This document shows, piece by piece, positions 37,310-45,878 of a DNA stretch of 64,000 bases; the stretch's first letter is position 1, and each line of letters begins with the position of its first letter. This DNA is from a virus, in IMG/VR virus record IMGVR_UViG_3300043570_000570, positions 1-64,000 of that record; one strand, 5' to 3'. A program made the position numbers and the translations under genes. Below the pieces are notes generated by a model. The model made no database searches. It saw nothing but the letters and a program-made list of their open reading frames with translations, and had not been told where the DNA came from.

Positions 37310-38287
37310 TTATGGACGAATTGAATTATATAACTTAGCTTCAGCTAGTATATTATTTAAAGTTTTTCTTGCTTTACTCATTTTATCTTTGGCTTTCTTA
37401 AGCTTGCCTACATTAGCAAAAGCTTCCGTAACTTCAGCAGGTTCTGCTACTTTAGAAAGTTGTTCTGGATTTATTGCAGTTTGTTTTAAGTTACTAGCAT
37501 TAGACATGCCAGAGTTAGTGTTAGCTGTTGCTCTTGCGTTGTTTTCTGCCATAGCTTTATCCCATTGTTGTGGGGTATAATTCCAAGTTTCTGAAGAAGC
37601 CGTAGCAGTATTCTTAGCAGCAGGTTGAACTTTATTTTCAACTTGAGTTCCTGCTGTTTTTGATTTAATGTAAGACTCATAAGCAGCTTGAGTTTTAGGA
37701 CCCCAAGCACCATCTGTTGCAATATCAAAACCTTTACCACGAAGCATTTCTTGATATGCTCTTACTTTCTCAGTGCCTCCTCTAGCAAGAGGAGTTTTAG
37801 CAGCAGAAGTAGCAGCAGTTGCTGGAGCAACTACAGCAGCATTAGCTACAGGACGAGCTGCATTCTCTGCTTGAGCTTTATCCCAAGTAGATTCATTGTA
37901 CCAGTTTGCAGGACTTTCAATAGTGTTAGGAGCAACAGGCATGCCCATAGAAGACTCGGCAGTAATACCTTTAGGCTCAATAGCCATTACATCTTTTCTT
38001 GCTTCTTTAAGATCTCTTTTAGATACTGTCATACCATCTTCTCCCTTACGCATTCCTGCAAGAGTCTTAGCCAAGTTAGCTCTCTTAACAGTAGTAGAAG
38101 AGTAAGCGCCTTTATTGCTTAGTACCTTATTACGAAATGCAGGTACAGACATACCAGCTCTATTAGCTTGAGCTGTAAAAGATCCTGGTTTCTTAATAGC
38201 ACCTTTGATCCAGTTACCTCCAGATTTCATTTTTATCTTACCTCCGCAATTCATGCAGCCAGAGTAAGAATTCTTTAAACGATTCAT
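37310..38287 (-). CDS. Cargo protein with peptidoglycan-binding-like domain
   Basis: A 325-residue protein. The N-terminus has MNCGG and MKSGG followed by WIKGAIKKPGSFTAQ (26-40), a lysine-proline-glycine motif frequent at ends of phage virion proteins. Residues 173-207 (KVRAYQEMLRGKGFDIATDG, then AWGPKTQAAYESYI) fit a peptidoglycan-binding type 1 fold. It is flanked by two copies of WDKAxAENxARxxAN at 135-149 and 242-256. The middle is Ala/Pro-rich linker and the C-terminus a coiled coil. It may contact the cell wall during DNA entry. It lies two bases upstream of the 737-residue gene. Confidence 0.65.
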   Translation of the reverse strand: MNRLKNSYSGCMNCGGKIKMKSGGNWIKGAIKKPGSFTAQANRAGMSVPAFRNKVLSNKGAYSSTTVKRANLAKTLAGMRKGEDGMTVSKRDLKEARKDVMAIEPKGITAESSMGMPVAPNTIESPANWYNESTWDKAQAENAARPVANAAVVAPATAATSAAKTPLARGGTEKVRAYQEMLRGKGFDIATDGAWGPKTQAAYESYIKSKTAGTQVENKVQPAAKNTATASSETWNYTPQQWDKAMAENNARATANTNSGMSNASNLKQTAINPEQLSKVAEPAEVTEAFANVGKLKKAKDKMSKARKTLNNILAEAKLYNSIRP

Positions 38288-38303
38288 ATTGTTTTGTTTT
38301 ATT

Positions 38304-38699
38304 TTAAGTTAGTGTTAGTAAGTATAGAGTCTCAGTAATAAGACCAATAATCTCATCAATGATGTTTTGGATGTGAGTGTTTTCCATACCCAGTACTCCT
38401 CTGTGTTTGAAGACGTAATCTTTCATGTAGGTTAAGTGAGTCTTAGAGTTCATGTATTCAGATGCAGGGATCTTAATGTTAAGACGTTTTCCTACAGTAC
38501 CAAAGTACGATTCAGTAAGCGAATCAATAAGGTCAAGAATTCCATCATAATAAGAATTCAAAGCTTTGTGTTCTGAAAACGAAGTACTTTGAAGGTGAGT
38601 CAAGTGCATCATATCACGTGACTGAAACAATTGGCCGATAAAAATCTCAGGTTTAATTGTTGTGAATAATTCTTTTTCTTTCATGTTGAAATTGCTCAT
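38304..38699 (-). CDS. Ferritin-like helical protein (DUF5856-like)
   Basis: A 131-residue all-helical protein. Residues about 24-47 read LFQSRDMMHLTHLQSTSFSE then HKALNSYYD, a histidine-spaced pattern (HxxH and a later His) typical of a small phage family resembling Dps/ferritin helices, named from memory as DUF5856. Long C-terminal helices follow. It could bind metal or DNA in the virion. It sits between the large tail gene and the cargo genes on the same transcript, with 16-18 base gaps and no promoter. Confidence 0.6.
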   Translation of the reverse strand: MSNFNMKEKELFTTIKPEIFIGQLFQSRDMMHLTHLQSTSFSEHKALNSYYDGILDLIDSLTESYFGTVGKRLNIKIPASEYMNSKTHLTYMKDYVFKHRGVLGMENTHIQNIIDEIIGLITETLYLLTLT

Positions 38700-38717
38700 G
38701 GTTTGGTTAGAGTTTAA

Positions 38718-41700
38718 TTATGGATTGGTTTGTGTTATTTGTATGGTGTTGATAAACTTAAATCTAGAGTAAGCATCTTGTATAAGTCTTATCTTAGCAA
38801 AGTCTGATTTAATTTTATTCTTCTGATAAGATACAGACACAGGTCTTACACTTTTTGTATTTGGAACCTTATCAATTGGATACTGAGTTACTAGATCTCC
38901 CCATTGAGTTGACCAAAGTGGTTGTCCATTTCCTTGCGCTGCAACGTTCCAAAATCCATTAAAGGTATAAAGCTGTTCTCTGCGAGAGATAAGAGCTTCT
39001 ATGCCCGTTGCTGTCATTCTAGGATAGGTTATCTTTTGTCTAGTGTTACCGAACTCTTCAGGAATCAACTTAATAATACCAGAAGACTGTTCTTTGTTAT
39101 AAATAATCGCCTTAGTAAAGTTTGCTAAGTTCTTTTTGTTTGCGGTAGACAAAGAGTAGTACTCATAATCAGAGTAGTATTCTTGAATGTCTTGCATCAA
39201 AGTAACAGAGTTGACTGTAGATACTTGAGGGAATGAATTTACATTATACTCTAGTATGTAAGGATACAAAATTCCGTAGTAAGTCTGATAAGTATAAACA
39301 GACAAATTATGATTCCAAATACTTGAACCTGTTCCTGTATTAATGATAGTTTGAAAGTGACCTAACAAAGGAACAAAGAAGTTAGGAAGGAAAGAATAGA
39401 ATGAAATAAAGTTTTTAAGTTTAGGAGAGTAGGCTACTGTCCAAGACTTATTCTCAAAGTATGTTGGATTAGTTAACTGAACTTCTATTCTTAAGTTTAT
39501 TTCTTGGTAATAAAATTTACGATCCTCATAAGTTATAATACCCACTAGATCTTTACGTGCTAGATAATCTAGTTTAGTAATAAACACTCTTTCATATCTT
39601 TCATCCCATCCCATTACAATGCCTAATCCTGATTGTGGATTATCTATGTCTGCATCAGGAAAGTCCTTAAGGATATTAAAAGGTAAATTATTTTTAAACC
39701 AGTTAAAGTTATTCTCTGTTTTAATCTCGTTAAACCCTTCTCCTGTAATTTGATAAATGTGACCACGCTTAGCGTCTACCCAGAATGTTCCGAACTCGCA
39801 CTTAACATAAGCTTTGTGTTGAGTTCCTATGTAACCTAGATCTGTCTTAGAAAGTTCTACAGGTTTTTGTTTGAACATTTCTGCATTACCAATCTCTAAC
39901 TGATAAGGAGAGGTAGTGCTTAGGGTAATACGAGAGTTGTATACTTTAGTTGTATTTTCAAATCTAGCATATACTCTTTCGTTCTCTCCTGCATTCAAAT
40001 CTATTAAGCGACCTCCTTGTTTAGGAAAATCATAAAAATTACCAGGACGGAATACTCTCCAAGCATCTGAAAGATAGTTAGAAGCATTTGCAGGATCTGA
40101 ATAGATAACTCTGTTCTGATGGTAGGTAAGACACTCTAAAGAAGGATACTTTAATCTGTAAGGTAAGTTAGGACTTAAGTTCTGTGCAGAGTAAGTAGCA
40201 TTGTAGCTGTAGAAGTTGTCAAACTTAATAGGTACGTTTACTTCATGCAACCAATCATCAGGAATACCATCTCCTACGTTAGGGTAGAAGTTTTCTTCTA
40301 GATCATTTCTTCCATGACGTAAGTCTACGTTAATATCAGACTCTACATAAAATACAGGAATACCATAAGACGCTGTATAGAATACTCCCTTTTGATAAAA
40401 AAATCTATTAGGATCTGCATCTAAGTTATTTTTCTTTACGAACAAACTGTATATAGATGCCAGTGTTCCTGAGATAAATGCATTAAGTGTTACTCCACTA
40501 GTTGCTCCTCCAAATACTGCAGGAGACGCCAATAGTGTAGTTAACGCTGCTCCTACTCCTGTAGCAAGACTTGAAGCAATTCCCGCATTTATTTCTTCAG
40601 GAGACTCTCCTATATAATACGTAGGATATCCTAAGTTAGGATAAAGCCAATAATCAAAAGGAACATTATTTACTTTAGCAGGAAGGTTCGCTAAGTTACG
40701 AGTAAAGAAAGAATGTTTACGTTTAAGAGCAAACTTATTAATATAAGTATCTCCGCCAAATGCAGGATAATACTTCTTAAGAATCTTTGCTGTGCCATTT
40801 AAACTTGTAGTTACATCAACAATGTATCCTGTAGATACATATCTAATGTTTTCTATCTGTCCATACTGATTTGGAAACTCACGTTTAATAGAAGCATAGT
40901 AAGCTCTTGTATCGCTTTCTGTTACTTTTTCTGGAGTGTCTTCTAGATTATTTTCTCCTATTGTATAACGACTAGTATCTTGAATAAAAGGATACTCATA
41001 AGAAAAACCAGCACTTGTCTTAAGGTAAACTGAAGTCTCTCTTAGGCGATTATGTAAAGGTCTATCATCGTTTAATTCTACTATCTTATCATTAGCGTAT
41101 AATCCAATATCTAAGAAACGTCTTCTGTTACCCCTAGTAGTGATAGGTCTAAAACTTGTGTACTTACCTACTGAGTTAAACTGATAAGCAAAGTTTGTAT
41201 TAGGAATCAGTCTTTCTATTAAATCTATAAATATTTGATTGTTGGTTAGGATTGAAAGACCATCTGTTTTTAATTTAGTATTAGGATCAACTGCAGAAGC
41301 TGTAGTTTCAAAGGCTAAAGAAAGTGCATCTGCTAAAACAGCAGACAAACCGTAATCAGCTTTGGTTAAGAATTTATACTGAGGATGATCTAATACAGGC
41401 ATAAACTTTCCTTGCACTTTACCAAACTCTAATGTTTCTATTTTAAGTTCTGTTCCAATCTTAGGAAGTTGGAAGTGTGTGTCAGGTGAGTGAAATGTGT
41501 ATCTAGATCCAATAGTGTTAAATCCTTTGTGGGGACCCATTCCTGGGATGTTGTCATTCTTTTCTCCTCTGTCTGCTGCGTTGTACCAATCTGGACTAGA
41601 CTTAATATAACCATCTTCCCTGATATCATTGTAAGGATAGTTAGGATAGTAAAACTTCTTACCAGATTCAACATCTTCAAAAGTTCCTACATCATAAATA

Positions 41701-43730
41701 AGACCTTTAGCAATTACTGACTTATTGTTTACACGATTACCTCTTACTAATTCATAACCACAGATAAGTTCCTTAACAGGGATCTGATTATTACCGTAAG
41801 TATTTAAAGGATCGTATACTGTAAAGGTATTTAAATACCCTTCAAAGTCACTCTCAAGAATACGTACTCCAATAGGGTAAATTAAATCTTTACTGTCTGC
41901 ATGTATGTGAGAAATTGCATTCTCAGGAAACTTATGAAATCTTATAGGTTGTTCAGCTAGTGCTCCCCATACTTCTGTGTAACAAGGATAAGTCTCAGTA
42001 GACTCCCAGTAAGCAAACTCTCCTGAGTCTTTTACAGTAATCTTACAACTGTACTGAGCTTCTTGTATAGAAGGTTCATTACTAGGAGGTGTAAGTCCTG
42101 CAGTAGCTGTGTTATATACTTTCCAAGTAGGTAGATCTTTTTCTACAATACAATCATTGGGAACAGTAAATACGTCTAAACTAGATCCCTTAGATAAAGT
42201 ATTTGTATCAGAACCAGAAGCAACTCTTCCTGGAATATGGAATACATCTGTATACTTTCCGTTCTTTAATCTAAACTTAATTCCGAATGGATAAACTTCA
42301 TCTCTTTGATATGTACGGAAGAAGTATGCAATCTCTGGATTAGAGTAATCAAACTTACTATCAGCAGGCATCTCTACGGTTTCCCAACGTAACTTAATAT
42401 TGTTTGCAAGTAACTGAAAGTTATACTTAGGCGTTTCTGTTAAATCCGCTAACATTAACATGTCAGTTTGCTTATCAATAATCCCTGCACTATCATAGTG
42501 AGGACTGCGAATAAGAGGAACAATAGAAGAGAACGTAGAAGAATAATCTCCTGTATAGATTAAAGAATCTTTATTTGTAGTTTGGTTAACTCTATAAGTA
42601 CCTACTAGTTGGTATGTAGTTACTTGATTTATGTTTTCAGCTACTACTAGATTAAAGTAATCAAAAATAGCAGTACTGTGTTCTATAGCAACTCGGATAG
42701 ATTTAGAAGTCTCGTATTCAGTTTGCTCAGTAATAGACCTTTCAAAGATTGGGATAGGATTACAAAAGTCTACATAATCAGTAAGTTCTTTTCCATTCTC
42801 ATCTGCATAAGCAATAGAAAAAGAATATACTCCTCCTTTTAATACTCCTCCTGAGTTAACAGAAGTTGGATAGATATCTGCTTGACAGAAATCGGGAAAT
42901 AACTTTAGTCTTTCACAAGAGTCAGTTAAACAATCAGCCAATACTCCGCACTGATCTTTGCCATAAGGTTCTTCCAATGAGAAGAATCTAGGACTAATGT
43001 TCTTTGCAATAAAATAAACTTTGGTATTACAGTTGTCTATACGGTACTCAGAATATACAGGATAGTCTGGACTTAAGCCTAAACAACACTTACTAGACTT
43101 AGGTACACAAATTCCCTGAGATATAAAACGTTCAGAAACAATACCTGTGTCTGGAGTTAGAGTGTATTTATCTTTTCTAGCTCTAAATACTCCTACTTGT
43201 CCCGCAGGAAAAGTAATATTAGTCTCTAAACCAGAACAATCTATATAATTTACTATGTAAGGAGAAACAGAAACACTCTCTACCGAGTATTCGTAACAGT
43301 CAGAACAATCACAACAGTTGTCTACAACTAAAGGAGTAAAAGTACAACAACCCTCAGCTAAGTCTACCGTACTAGATAGTGCAGTACCTGATACACAACC
43401 ACAATCTTTTTCACTTTCTACCAGACTAGTACAGTCTTTTCCTAAGTCAGTAACCTGTCCAATCAAAGAACGTCCATCTGGGTGTGCTAAGAAGACAATA
43501 AGTTTAGATTGTTCGGTAATACTTAATGTTCCTGTAATTTTAAATCCAGGATACAAGTTGACAAAATCATAACAGATCTGACTAGAGGATTCATTAGTAT
43601 AGGTAGTTGAGTTACCATCATGAGATTGAACATTTGCGTTTAAAGCAAACGTAATCATGTTCTCCTTTATCTGGTAGTTAACTGAATCTAAATTTAACCC
43701 AGCAGTATTCTGATTGATTTTATTCTCCAT
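38718..43730 (-). CDS. Large tail protein (muzzle/stabilisation type)
   Basis: A 1670-residue virion protein starting MENKINQNTAGLNLDS, the usual start of the largest tail-hub proteins of crAss-like phages. Residues 90-145 contain a striking cysteine cluster (CCTFTPLVVDNCCDCSDC). The rest is beta-rich with many Tyr, Asn and Pro residues and a hydrophobic Ala/Gly stretch near residues 1055-1105 (SSLATGVGAALTTLLASPAV). It follows the ring-protein genes directly. In the solved crassvirus structure the corresponding position holds the protein closing the tail end, and annotation pipelines call such genes tail stabilisation proteins. No enzyme motif was seen. Confidence 0.7.
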   Translation of the reverse strand: MENKINQNTAGLNLDSVNYQIKENMITFALNANVQSHDGNSTTYTNESSSQICYDFVNLYPGFKITGTLSITEQSKLIVFLAHPDGRSLIGQVTDLGKDCTSLVESEKDCGCVSGTALSSTVDLAEGCCTFTPLVVDNCCDCSDCYEYSVESVSVSPYIVNYIDCSGLETNITFPAGQVGVFRARKDKYTLTPDTGIVSERFISQGICVPKSSKCCLGLSPDYPVYSEYRIDNCNTKVYFIAKNISPRFFSLEEPYGKDQCGVLADCLTDSCERLKLFPDFCQADIYPTSVNSGGVLKGGVYSFSIAYADENGKELTDYVDFCNPIPIFERSITEQTEYETSKSIRVAIEHSTAIFDYFNLVVAENINQVTTYQLVGTYRVNQTTNKDSLIYTGDYSSTFSSIVPLIRSPHYDSAGIIDKQTDMLMLADLTETPKYNFQLLANNIKLRWETVEMPADSKFDYSNPEIAYFFRTYQRDEVYPFGIKFRLKNGKYTDVFHIPGRVASGSDTNTLSKGSSLDVFTVPNDCIVEKDLPTWKVYNTATAGLTPPSNEPSIQEAQYSCKITVKDSGEFAYWESTETYPCYTEVWGALAEQPIRFHKFPENAISHIHADSKDLIYPIGVRILESDFEGYLNTFTVYDPLNTYGNNQIPVKELICGYELVRGNRVNNKSVIAKGLIYDVGTFEDVESGKKFYYPNYPYNDIREDGYIKSSPDWYNAADRGEKNDNIPGMGPHKGFNTIGSRYTFHSPDTHFQLPKIGTELKIETLEFGKVQGKFMPVLDHPQYKFLTKADYGLSAVLADALSLAFETTASAVDPNTKLKTDGLSILTNNQIFIDLIERLIPNTNFAYQFNSVGKYTSFRPITTRGNRRRFLDIGLYANDKIVELNDDRPLHNRLRETSVYLKTSAGFSYEYPFIQDTSRYTIGENNLEDTPEKVTESDTRAYYASIKREFPNQYGQIENIRYVSTGYIVDVTTSLNGTAKILKKYYPAFGGDTYINKFALKRKHSFFTRNLANLPAKVNNVPFDYWLYPNLGYPTYYIGESPEEINAGIASSLATGVGAALTTLLASPAVFGGATSGVTLNAFISGTLASIYSLFVKKNNLDADPNRFFYQKGVFYTASYGIPVFYVESDINVDLRHGRNDLEENFYPNVGDGIPDDWLHEVNVPIKFDNFYSYNATYSAQNLSPNLPYRLKYPSLECLTYHQNRVIYSDPANASNYLSDAWRVFRPGNFYDFPKQGGRLIDLNAGENERVYARFENTTKVYNSRITLSTTSPYQLEIGNAEMFKQKPVELSKTDLGYIGTQHKAYVKCEFGTFWVDAKRGHIYQITGEGFNEIKTENNFNWFKNNLPFNILKDFPDADIDNPQSGLGIVMGWDERYERVFITKLDYLARKDLVGIITYEDRKFYYQEINLRIEVQLTNPTYFENKSWTVAYSPKLKNFISFYSFLPNFFVPLLGHFQTIINTGTGSSIWNHNLSVYTYQTYYGILYPYILEYNVNSFPQVSTVNSVTLMQDIQEYYSDYEYYSLSTANKKNLANFTKAIIYNKEQSSGIIKLIPEEFGNTRQKITYPRMTATGIEALISRREQLYTFNGFWNVAAQGNGQPLWSTQWGDLVTQYPIDKVPNTKSVRPVSVSYQKNKIKSDFAKIRLIQDAYSRFKFINTIQITQTNP

Positions 43731-43735
43731 TAATC

Positions 43736-44572
43736 TTATTGAATATGGTATTTGATAAAGCGATTACGCATCTTAACTACGTTATCTGCCATTTGCTGTT
43801 TAGTGTAAGTCAACAAGTAACCATTAGCTGCTTGTAGTTTACTCAATTGATCTTGTCTGTAGTACTGAAACTTAGCTTCTACTTGACGTTGACTCTCGTC
43901 TACTACTGAATGCCAAAGTTGTTCAAAAAACTTAAACTTAAGATAAGACTTGATATACTCTTCAACTTCAAGAACTTCTGGCACCATAGGTAGGTTATCA
44001 TCGTCCATTGGACGTGAGAAATATCTAACGTATATGCAACCAGTTTCAAACGTAGATGTAACAGTTTTATTAGGATGGATTTGAATAACATCATTTGAAG
44101 AAGTACTAATGTTAGGACAGTCTTCAACACATAGTGCTTTAGATCCGTAGTAAACCTTAATCCAAGTAGGTTCTCTCATTGTAATCTTAAAGCCAGGAGT
44201 AGAAACAGATACTGTTTCATACATCTCTTCTTTAAGTCCACAATCTGTACAACCATCAGTACACTGAATTGATTTGTACCAAGAACCTTTTACAGAGTTA
44301 ACCCCCTGAGACCAGAAGATCTCAGAGTCATAATATATAGCATAGTCTAATAGCCCAAAGTCGCAAGGAAGTTCTGACTTGTAATCGTGAAAAGACAAAA
44401 CCAATTCTTCTGGTTTTAAGACCATGACTCTAAGTTTACGAAGTGCTTGGTCTACATAGGTAGGAATCATCACTTCACTTATTGCACCTGCCTCAAAGTA
44501 CGACTTTAACTCCTGCTTTACTTCCGCAATTAGGGGCTCAGATGAAATAAAGTTAGTGTTATCGTAATTCAT
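43736..44572 (-). CDS. Ring/tail tubular protein (gp4/gp11-like)
   Basis: A 278-residue protein. The N-terminal helix has the pattern of podovirus adaptor proteins (YVDQALRKLRVM, then a loop). The middle is beta-rich with a cysteine cluster (CTDGCTDCGL near residue 95) and a second Cys pair. Near the C-terminus a helix begins EVEEYIKSYLKFKFFEQLW. This architecture recurs in the 213- and 238-residue proteins of this window and resembles P22 gp4 and T7 gp11, which form rings between portal and tail. It is placed immediately before the large tail gene, with a 5-base gap. Confidence 0.7.
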   Translation of the reverse strand: MNYDNTNFISSEPLIAEVKQELKSYFEAGAISEVMIPTYVDQALRKLRVMVLKPEELVLSFHDYKSELPCDFGLLDYAIYYDSEIFWSQGVNSVKGSWYKSIQCTDGCTDCGLKEEMYETVSVSTPGFKITMREPTWIKVYYGSKALCVEDCPNISTSSNDVIQIHPNKTVTSTFETGCIYVRYFSRPMDDDNLPMVPEVLEVEEYIKSYLKFKFFEQLWHSVVDESQRQVEAKFQYYRQDQLSKLQAANGYLLTYTKQQMADNVVKMRNRFIKYHIQ

Positions 44573-44583
44573 GTTTTTATATT

Positions 44584-45075
44584 TTAAGACTGTATGTCTA
44601 TTTTGTTTTCTCTTATAGCTTGCGCTAGTACTGCTTTGTGTTTGTTAGACACTCTTAAGTCATAAAAGCCAAACTGTACTACCCTCTTATAGTAAGGATA
44701 CAAGTGAAACTTATAGACGGCACCATTGGTATGTGTGTTTCTATAAGGCACTTTGACACCAGTTTCGTGGTAGAGTTTCCAGTTAATAATCGTATGTTTA
44801 GCTTTTGGAATTGCATTTTCTGTCTTTACAACTTTAATGGAACCTAAGTTTGGAAATCTAATTGCGTATCTACCACGTAACAATCTCTCCATAAGTTTTA
44901 AGTGTATCCTTTTAGGAATGCCACAAAATTCTTTGTAGGTGATATCTTTACGTTTGGTTTCTCTTAAGAACATTTCGTAAGCACCAAGACAGACATAGTT
45001 CGTATCTGAAGCTGTGTCTTTCTCTTTTTGTCTTACTTTGGGTTGCTGGTTTTTTCTTATAAAGTCTTTCGACAT
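44584..45075 (-). CDS. Conserved tail-region protein, unknown
   Basis: A 163-residue basic protein. Residues 29-90 are helical with YEMFLRETKRKDITYKEF, then RFPNLGSIKVVK, which vaguely recalls the beta-arm of HU/IHF proteins. Later come many Tyr/His/Lys residues. It lies between two ring-protein genes (2- and 11-base gaps), so it may be a further tail component or a regulator. The family is not recognised with confidence. Confidence 0.5.
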   Translation of the reverse strand: MSKDFIRKNQQPKVRQKEKDTASDTNYVCLGAYEMFLRETKRKDITYKEFCGIPKRIHLKLMERLLRGRYAIRFPNLGSIKVVKTENAIPKAKHTIINWKLYHETGVKVPYRNTHTNGAVYKFHLYPYYKRVVQFGFYDLRVSNKHKAVLAQAIRENKIDIQS

Positions 45076-45077
45076 AA

Positions 45078-45719
45078 TTAGTTGGGTTCGTCTCTGTTGT
45101 TATCTTCCAAGTCTTGAGGGATTCTTTGATAGTTCATCAATGACTGAGTACACATTTCAATTAATGCGTCTGTTAGATAACCTGGGAACTTAAATTGTTT
45201 ATCATACATACTCATGCATTCTGTACCATCTAAGTCTTCTATAGACTCAGTGAAGTAAGCGTACATATTAACACACTCTACGTCAGGATCTAAAACATAC
45301 AAATATCCATTACGAATGGTGTAGTATTTTTTAGGGGTCTTAAAACGTAAGCGGGTATGATTGATGTAATCTCTAATAGTCGTGGGGAAAAGTTCTTCTG
45401 AGTTCGAAGTATTGAATACCCCCTGAATGAAATATGAATATAAACCTTCATCTATGTTTGGTAGTTTGTGTTTGGTTCTACGGATAGGACAATTTAAATC
45501 ACACTCCGATCCCTTAGCTTCAATCAAGTGTACACACTCATATGATTGATAAACATTATCTGAAGTAAGCAACCTTCTCAAATTGATCTCTCTACGTAGT
45601 AAAGTAGCTGCTTTTGTTTTTAATAAACCATAAATATAACGATCAGTGATTAAGTCATCGTCACTAACAAACTTGTTAGCACTCTTAACTCTACCGATTA
45701 ATTCTGAATTTGTGTACAT
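45078..45719 (-). CDS. Ring-type tail protein
   Basis: A 213-residue protein with helix, beta domain, helix order. N-terminal IYGLLKTKAATLLRREINL is followed by a Cys-containing loop (CDLNCPIRR), a beta domain (YTIRNGYLYVLDPD) and a closing helix (LTDALIEMCTQSLM) after a FPGY turn. This layout is shared with T7 gp11-like adaptors and with the other two ring-type proteins here. It is the first gene after the promoter at 45756-45786 and starts the tail operon. Confidence 0.65.
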   Translation of the reverse strand: MYTNSELIGRVKSANKFVSDDDLITDRYIYGLLKTKAATLLRREINLRRLLTSDNVYQSYECVHLIEAKGSECDLNCPIRRTKHKLPNIDEGLYSYFIQGVFNTSNSEELFPTTIRDYINHTRLRFKTPKKYYTIRNGYLYVLDPDVECVNMYAYFTESIEDLDGTECMSMYDKQFKFPGYLTDALIEMCTQSLMNYQRIPQDLEDNNRDEPN

Positions 45720-45755
45720 CTCAGGATATAGTTTGGGTTAATTTAAGGTTCATTA

Positions 45756-45786
45756 CAAATATAATTTAATTTTAAGTTTAAGTCAA
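45756..45786 (-). promoter_or_regulatory. Bacteroides-type promoter for tail operon
   Basis: On the minus strand TTGAC (TTG at 45784-45786) is followed after 20 bases by TATATTTG (45756-45763). It lies between the terminator hairpins at 45797-45866 and the start at 45719, with a 37-base leader. Confidence 0.8.
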
Positions 45787-45796
45787 GGGTTATTTT

Positions 45797-45866
45797 AAAA
45801 CTAGAAGAGCCCACTTTCGCAGGCTCCTACTAGCAAGATGACAGGAAAACCAACCAAAAAATCCTG
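45797..45866 (-). terminator. Tandem hairpins ending the fibre transcript
   Basis: Downstream of the 627-residue fibre gene the minus-strand RNA can form two hairpins. The first, at 45842-45866 and slightly beyond, pairs GGCAGGA with TCCTGTC around a U-rich loop. The second, at 45807-45826, pairs GAGCCTGC with GTGGGCTC (two G-U pairs) with a GAAA loop and is followed by TTCTAGTTTT. The second looks like the real terminator. Confidence 0.65.
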
Positions 45867-45878
45867 CCAAGATTTTTA

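Noticed and set aside
37486-37740. Minus-strand 84-codon frame inside the 325-aa cargo gene
   Set aside because: It is Leu/Lys-rich low complexity, a frame-shifted shadow of the Ala/Thr/Gln-rich linker; no start context.
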